Source of the DNA: Podarcis raffonei
Taxonomy: Eukaryota; Chordata; Lepidosauria; Squamata; Lacertidae
NCBI RefSeq assembly: GCF_027172205.1
Contig: NC_070615.1
Span: 44,128,501-44,192,500 of the forward strand
Direction of reading: 5' to 3'
DNA: 64,000 nucleotides
Shown in pieces: positions 63,951-64,000 of this stretch. The position numbers and the translations under genes are program-made. Numbering within the stretch: the first letter of the stretch is position 1; every line of letters starts with the position of its first letter. Below the pieces are notes generated by a model that ran no database searches, was not told where the DNA came from, and saw nothing but the letters and a program-made list of their open reading frames with translations.

Positions 63951-64000
63951 TGGTACTTAAGGAAAAGTAAATTTGCTTAAATAAGACCTTTCAGCCTGAC

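Overview
The window is vertebrate nuclear DNA, most likely from a squamate reptile (a lizard). It holds three multi-exon genes with vertebrate splice signals, in a background dense with squamate-type repeats: about 15 copies of a tRNA-derived SINE with a Bov-B-like tail (Sauria/Squam1 type), a Bov-B LINE end, CR1/L3-, L2- and L1-type LINE ends, a Penelope-like fragment, solo LTRs and many non-autonomous DNA transposons. The species is not determined.

Layout. Positions 1-4972 are upstream DNA made mostly of old repeats; no gene was recognised there. DNASE1L2 (+; coding 4983-12094) has eight coding exons and reads as an intact 276-residue secreted DNase I-type nuclease. The gap 12095-14431 lies between convergent genes. 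ECI1 (-; coding 25369 down to 14432) has seven coding exons and encodes a complete 303-residue mitochondrial enoyl-CoA isomerase; its fourth intron uses a GC-AG splice pair. A CpG-rich, head-to-head interval of 1.3 kb follows. PARN (+; coding from 26678) then runs to the end of the window. Its first 21 coding exons (residues 1-493) are present with all catalytic and cap-binding residues. Everything after 49396 is the following intron, and the remaining exons lie beyond the window.

The genes do not form a pathway. DNASE1L2 degrades DNA outside the cell or during epithelial cornification, ECI1 serves beta-oxidation of unsaturated fatty acids, and PARN trims poly(A) tails. The convergent DNASE1L2-ECI1 pair matches the mammalian order as I remember it. 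The ECI1-PARN head-to-head pair does not, since human PARN sits far away next to BFAR, so it may mark a rearrangement.

I found no new gene system. The most distinctive items are: the GC-AG intron; a microsatellite serving as the pyrimidine tract of an ECI1 splice site; a SINE flanked by a 48-bp duplication; a TIR element containing four consecutive hairpins; two copies of an unclassified repeat that each show the other's empty insertion site; two Tigger-like elements abutting on one TA; and non-repetitive islands in the last PARN intron that may be conserved regulatory DNA.
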